Source: a virus. Taken from it: a stretch of DNA of 62,745 nt. The notes under the pieces are model-generated. The model was not told where the DNA came from. It worked only from the letters and a program-made list of their open reading frames with translations, and did not search any database. The DNA lies in IMG/VR virus record IMGVR_UViG_3300030090_000213, positions 1 through 62,745 of that record. The stretch is one strand, 5' to 3'. Numbering within the stretch: position 1 is the stretch's first letter; each line of letters begins with the position of its first letter. The position numbers and the translations under genes were made by a program. Of this stretch, positions 58,489-62,745 are shown in pieces.

Positions 58489-58778
58489 TGTTTAGTTTAG
58501 ATGTAACAAGTAATGTTGGTGATATATCAGTTAAAACTACTAACAACAAAGGTTTAAGTCCTGAATATTGGACTGAAAGAATTATAGATAGATTAATATC
58601 TATTAGTGATAATGCTGACCCTATGGTTAAAGCACAAGCACAAGCATATAAAAATAGTATGACACAAGTTGTACTTTTATATTTAAAACAGGCTATAGCT
58701 AGTGATAGAGCTACTGTAGCAGGATTATTACAAAAACAAGGTCATAAAGATATGGCTGATATTATAAGGAGACTTTAA
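58488..58778 (+). CDS. Small tail-cluster protein, 96 aa
   Basis: Coupled on both sides by TAATG. A Ser/Asn N-terminus and a helical C-terminal two thirds (YWTERIIDRLISISDNADPM, VVLLYLKQAIASDRATVAGL). No family recognised; probably part of the adaptor/tail assembly. Confidence 0.62.
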   Translation: MFSLDVTSNVGDISVKTTNNKGLSPEYWTERIIDRLISISDNADPMVKAQAQAYKNSMTQVVLLYLKQAIASDRATVAGLLQKQGHKDMADIIRRL

Positions 58779-59209
58779 TGGCAATTTCACAAGCAATGTG
58801 TACTTCATTTAAACAAGAATTATTAGAAGGAGTACATAATTTTAAGAATAGTGGCGGTAGTACTTTTCAATTAGCACTATATACAAGCTCTGCATCATTA
58901 GGTGCAGGTACAACTGCATATACAACTTCTAATGAAGTTAGCGGTACTAACTATACAGCTAAAGGTGGAACTCTAACAAGAGTTGACCCTTCAACATCAG
59001 GTACAACAGCATTAACAGATTTTGCTGATTTAACATTTAGTACAGCTACTATAACTGCTAATGGAGCAATGATATTTAATGATAGTGCATCAGGAGACCC
59101 TGCTGTTTGTATTCTTGCTTTTGGTGGAGATAAAACATCAACAGCAGGTGATTTTACTATTCAATTTCCAACAGCAGATGCATCAAACGCTATTATAAGA
59201 ATAGCTTAA
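58778..59209 (+). CDS. Tail protein, 143 aa, beta-rich
   Basis: CTSFKQELLEGVHNFKNSGG then FQLALYTSSASLGAGTTAYT and a Thr/Ala/Gly-rich beta body. This is a common small tail or fibre-base protein of marine phages and of several cultured phages. It directly precedes the fibre genes. Confidence 0.68.
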   Translation: MAISQAMCTSFKQELLEGVHNFKNSGGSTFQLALYTSSASLGAGTTAYTTSNEVSGTNYTAKGGTLTRVDPSTSGTTALTDFADLTFSTATITANGAMIFNDSASGDPAVCILAFGGDKTSTAGDFTIQFPTADASNAIIRIA

Positions 59210-59212
59210 CAA

Positions 59213-59872
59213 ATGGCTGGATGGGGTCGTTCTGGCTGGGGGATTGGTCCTTGGGGTCAACCCGCAGTAACTACAGTAAGTGTAACAGGAGTTGCAGGTA
59301 CTTCTGCACTTGGTAGTGAAACAGTAATAGCAAAAGCTTTAGTTAGTGTAACTGGAGCTAGTGTTACATCAACACTTGGTAGTGAAACTGTTACTGGTAC
59401 GGCTAATATATCAGCTACAGGCAATGCAGGAACATCTGCATTAGGTAGTGAAATTGTTGCTGCTGAAGCTAACATTTCCGCTTCAGGTAATGCAGGAACA
59501 TCCGCACTAGGTAATGCTATAACAGCAGGTGCAGCAGTTACAGGAGTTTCTGGTTCAGCATCAGTAGGAACTCTTGGTGATGAATCTGTATCTGCAGCAG
59601 CTAATGTTAGTATTACTGGTATTTCTGCTACAAGTTCTTTAGGAAGTATATCTTTAGTAACAAATAATATACTTTCAATTACAGGTTTATCAGCAACAAC
59701 AGCTTTAGGTAATGAAACTGTTATAGCTAAAGCACTCATTGAAGTAACAGGACTATTTGGAACTGGTCAAATACAAGGTGTAAATATTTGGACTGTTATT
59801 GATGATTCACAAACACCAAATTATACAGAAGTTTCTACTTCACAAACTCCAAATTGGAGTGAAGTTGCATAA
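59213..59872 (+). CDS. Repeat protein with VTGxxxTSALGSE units, 219 aa
   Basis: N-terminal Trp/Gly motif GWGRSGWGIGPWGQP, then about seven tandem repeats of ~23 residues ending in TSALGSExV. The C-terminus repeats SQTPNYTEVSTSQTPNWSEV. A spike or fibre-base protein is likely. Repeat number may vary among relatives. Confidence 0.7.
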   Translation: MAGWGRSGWGIGPWGQPAVTTVSVTGVAGTSALGSETVIAKALVSVTGASVTSTLGSETVTGTANISATGNAGTSALGSEIVAAEANISASGNAGTSALGNAITAGAAVTGVSGSASVGTLGDESVSAAANVSITGISATSSLGSISLVTNNILSITGLSATTALGNETVIAKALIEVTGLFGTGQIQGVNIWTVIDDSQTPNYTEVSTSQTPNWSEVA

Positions 59873-59905
59873 AAAATAAATTATAATTTTTACGAGGAAT
59901 AAAAT

Positions 59906-62745
59906 ATGGCAAGTACATATGTAAACGATTTAAGATTAAATGAAATGGCTACTGGCGATGCTAGTGGAACATGGGGTACAACTACAAATACTAATCTTGA
60001 ATTAATAGCAGAAGCTTTTAGTTATGGCACAGAAGCCATTACAACTAATGCTGATACTCATACAACAACTATAGCAGATGGAGCAACAGACCCAGGTAGG
60101 TCTATGTTCTTAAAATATACAGGTACATTAGATTCTACTTGTACTATTACTATTGGACCAAATACAGTATCAAAACTATGGATTATAGAAAATGGAACAA
60201 GTGGTTCTCAATCTATAATAATTAAACAAGGTACTGGAGGTACAGTAACTATACCTTCAGGTAAAACTAAAGTTATTTATTCTGATGGTGCAGGTTCTGG
60301 TGGAGCAATGGTTGATGCTTTTGCTTCTTTAAATTTACAAACAAGTGGCATTATTGAAAGCAGTTCTTCCATACAAACTCCCCTGATAGAATATACTGAT
60401 GGAGATGATGCCATTACCATTGCAGATGGCGGTGGTGTTACTTTTGGCTCAACTATAGCTGCAAGTGCTGCATTAACCTCAACATCTACAATAGAAGGTA
60501 CAACAATTACTGCAACTACAGCTTTTGTACCAGATGCTTCTGATGGTGCTGCATTAGGTACAAGTTCTTTAGAATTTAGTGATTTATTTTTAGCAGATGC
60601 AGCTGTTATTAATTTAGGTGATGACCAAGATACTACTCTTACTCATGTTGCAGATACAGGTATTTTGTTAAACAGCACAAGACAATTACAATTTGGTGAT
60701 TCTGGCACATATATACACCAATCAGCAGATGGAGTATTGGATTTAGTTTCTGATACTGAAATAGAAATTAATGCTACTACTATTGATATAAATGGTGCAG
60801 CAGATGTATCAGGAGCTTTAACTGCTGGTACAGTTAATGGCGTAGGTATAATAGCTGATACAACAAACTTTACTGATAGCATATTAATAAGTCAAGATGC
60901 TGGTACAGGAACATTATCAAGTGCAGCTGACAATACAGGATTAGGTAATGATGTTTTTAATGTATTAACTTCTGGTATTAGAAATACAGCAGTAGGTTCT
61001 TCAGCAGGTTTAGCATTAACTACAGCATCTGAAGCAACATTAATAGGTAGACAAGCAGGTGCAGCATTAACTACTGGTAATAGTAATACTTTTGTTGGTG
61101 GTAGAGCAGGTTTAGCTGTTACTACAGGAACAGAAAACACAGCAGTTGGTCAAGCTGCATTATTTACTGACACTACAGGTAGTTATAACACAGCTATAGG
61201 TAGAGGTGCTTTGTTATCAAATGATACAGCAACTTTTAATACTGCTGTTGGTAGAAATGCTTTAAATTTAAATACCACAGGTGCTTCAAATGTTGCTGTT
61301 GGTGGTCAATCACTAGATGCTAATACGACAGGTGCGAACAACACAGCTGTTGGAACATCTGCTCTTGGTGCGTGTACTACAGGTGGAACTAATGTAGCTG
61401 TTGGTACTGATGCTTTATCTACAACAACTACACAAGGCGGAAACACAGCAGTTGGTTATGGTGCTGCAAAAGTTACAGCTACAACAGGAGTAACTGCTGT
61501 AGGGTATCAAACACTAATAGCTAATACGACTGGGTATGACCAGGTCGCTGTTGGTCAAAGTGCATTAACAGCAAATACAACAGGTTATCAAAATACTGCG
61601 GTTGGGTTTAATTCTTTATTGTCTAATACTACAGGCAATAATAATGTTGCTATTGGTAATTCTACAGGAGATAGTATTACAACAGGTAGTGGAAACACTA
61701 TTGTAGGACAAAATGCAGGTAGTGCAATAGATACAGGTGCTGGAAATACCCTTATAGGACAAAATGCAGGAGATGGATTAAATGGTGATAATGGTAAATG
61801 GAATGTTGCTGTAGGTCTTAATGCTTTAAGTGCATCAAGTGCAAACTTTCAAAATACTGCTGTTGGTCAAAATGCTTTAAATGTTAATGCTGCAAATGGT
61901 AATTCAGCAGTTGGTTCAAATTGTCTTGCTAGTAATACTAGCGGAAGTGGTAACAATGGATTTGGTTACTTTACTTTGAATGAATGTACCACTGGTGATG
62001 AGAATTGTGCATTTGGTACTGCTGCAGGTAGATATATTACTACAGGTGATGAAAACACCTGCATAGGAAACGCAGCAGGTAACGCTATAACAACTGGCTC
62101 TAAAAATACTCTTGTTGGTAAAGATTGTGCAAATCAAGTTACGACAGCTTCAAATAATACAGCAGTTGGTTGGGATGCTTTAACTCGTTGTACTACAGGT
62201 GCAAGTAACGCTTGTGTAGGATATGAGGCAGGAGATAATATTACAACTGGTTCTAATAATGTATGTGTTGGTATTGAGGCAGGTACTAATATTGCACAAG
62301 GAGATAATAATGTTTGTATAGGTAATGCTGTTGAAACATCGGGTGCAGCAACAGGAAATTGTATAACTATTGGTCATAATATTGCAGCTGCAGCTTCTAA
62401 CACTTTTAGTTTTGGTAAAGCTAGTAATGTTGTATCTAATACATTTACTTCAGATGCTACTTGGTCAAGAAGTTCAGATATTAATAAAAAAACTAATATA
62501 GAAAATACAGATTTAGGTTTAAGTTTTATTAATGAATTAAAACCCGTAACATTTAATTGGAAACCTAATACTGAATTTCCAACACATTTTAAGGATTATT
62601 CTGAAACAGAAAACCACATGGACACAGAAACAAATCTGTATGGAATGATTGCACAAGATGTAGAAAAGGCATTAGATAAAGTAGGACATAAAAACTTTGG
62701 AGGTTGGTCAGAAGAAGAAGATGGCTCACAAAGACTTTCACAAAG
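59906..62745 (+). CDS. Tail fibre protein with S74 chaperone domain, 3' partial
   Basis: ATG at 59906 behind GAGGAA; the frame is open to the window end (946 codons seen). The N-terminal anchor STYVNDLRLNEMATGDASGT is a common start of marine podophage fibres. NTAVGxxAL repeats follow from ~61100. The S74 domain begins near 62466 (SRSSDINKK) and is cut by the window end. From 60720 onwards it is a paralogue of the gene at the left edge, with 93 fewer bases between the shared ends. Confidence 0.9.
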   Translation, partial: MASTYVNDLRLNEMATGDASGTWGTTTNTNLELIAEAFSYGTEAITTNADTHTTTIADGATDPGRSMFLKYTGTLDSTCTITIGPNTVSKLWIIENGTSGSQSIIIKQGTGGTVTIPSGKTKVIYSDGAGSGGAMVDAFASLNLQTSGIIESSSSIQTPLIEYTDGDDAITIADGGGVTFGSTIAASAALTSTSTIEGTTITATTAFVPDASDGAALGTSSLEFSDLFLADAAVINLGDDQDTTLTHVADTGILLNSTRQLQFGDSGTYIHQSADGVLDLVSDTEIEINATTIDINGAADVSGALTAGTVNGVGIIADTTNFTDSILISQDAGTGTLSSAADNTGLGNDVFNVLTSGIRNTAVGSSAGLALTTASEATLIGRQAGAALTTGNSNTFVGGRAGLAVTTGTENTAVGQAALFTDTTGSYNTAIGRGALLSNDTATFNTAVGRNALNLNTTGASNVAVGGQSLDANTTGANNTAVGTSALGACTTGGTNVAVGTDALSTTTTQGGNTAVGYGAAKVTATTGVTAVGYQTLIANTTGYDQVAVGQSALTANTTGYQNTAVGFNSLLSNTTGNNNVAIGNSTGDSITTGSGNTIVGQNAGSAIDTGAGNTLIGQNAGDGLNGDNGKWNVAVGLNALSASSANFQNTAVGQNALNVNAANGNSAVGSNCLASNTSGSGNNGFGYFTLNECTTGDENCAFGTAAGRYITTGDENTCIGNAAGNAITTGSKNTLVGKDCANQVTTASNNTAVGWDALTRCTTGASNACVGYEAGDNITTGSNNVCVGIEAGTNIAQGDNNVCIGNAVETSGAATGNCITIGHNIAAAASNTFSFGKASNVVSNTFTSDATWSRSSDINKKTNIENTDLGLSFINELKPVTFNWKPNTEFPTHFKDYSETENHMDTETNLYGMIAQDVEKALDKVGHKNFGGWSEEEDGSQRLSQ
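60720..62745. repeat. Long diverged repeat shared with bases 1-2119
   Basis: Bases 60720-60849 match 1-130 almost exactly and ~62390-62745 match ~1770-2119 closely, while the middle has diverged and differs in length by 93 bases. The two ends of the window thus carry two versions of one fibre gene region. Confidence 0.9.

Noticed and set aside
59257-62377. Several long leftward frames opposite the fibre and repeat genes
   Set aside because: They mirror the repetitive forward coding sequence, have no ribosome sites and show repetitive translations such as TSCNIISC; shadows of the real genes.
1-62745. CRISPR arrays, insertion sequences, integrase or attachment sites
   Set aside because: No regularly spaced direct repeats, transposase motifs or recombinase gene were seen.

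Overview
The window is most of the genome of an AT-rich tailed bacteriophage. A full virion set is present: small and large terminase, P22-like portal, scaffold-like protein, a Mu gpT-like HK97-fold capsid protein, tail adaptors, a gp10-like stabilisation protein, internal or ejection proteins and S74-type tail fibres. No sheath, tail tube or tape-measure gene is seen, which suggests a short-tailed (podovirus-like) particle. Base composition and protein families (curli-like genes, GroES, 2OG-Fe(II) oxygenase, basic small proteins, huge polyvalent protein) resemble marine phages of AT-rich Alphaproteobacteria such as SAR11. The host is an inference. No integrase, DNA polymerase, RNA polymerase or tRNA gene was recognised.

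Layout. 1-2207 is the 3' part of a tail-fibre gene. 59906-62745 is a paralogue still open at the right edge, so the window probably breaks a circular map inside a duplicated fibre locus. 2209-11409 (+) holds an oxygenase, small basic proteins, holin-like proteins, a nuclease and a lysozyme. A CsgG / curlin-like / FecR / CHASE2-adenylate-cyclase cluster lies inside this lysis region. 11412-29329 (+) holds virion proteins ending in a 3246-residue polyvalent protein. 34864-29267 (-) is a compact recombination operon of 18 mostly overlapping genes (Cas4-like nuclease, Sak3-type annealing protein, SSB-like protein, GIY-YIG and Ref-like HNH nucleases, RusA, many tiny genes). It runs from a pair of back-to-back promoters near 35250, and the primase-helicase operon runs rightward from the same point. 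38423-39121 is gene-poor, with DnaA-box-like sites, repeated CCAGTAAA elements, a parS-like palindrome and two leftward terminators: a candidate origin.

The most unusual part is the leftward operon 45599-39122. It encodes a MoxR-type ATPase, a zinc-metallopeptidase/VWA protein, an ADP-ribosyltransferase-like protein and several unknowns. Six of its intergenic gaps each carry a hammerhead ribozyme (five type III, one circularly permuted type I) with conserved core and covarying stems. After each ribozyme, the next gene's Shine-Dalgarno lies in a C-G-closed UUGGAG hexaloop with a covarying stem. Most gaps also carry a TATTTAC(CA/TG)GTAAATA palindrome or half-site near the end of the preceding gene. 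I read this as a repeated intergenic cassette that would cut the polycistronic message into single-gene mRNAs under a shared translational control. Activity is an inference; the secondary structures are visible in the sequence.

46169-59872 (+) is the packaging, head and tail-adaptor block: terS, a 466-base C-tract-containing gap, terL, portal, GroES-like, scaffold-like, capsid, a strong terminator, then small head/tail proteins and the fibres.
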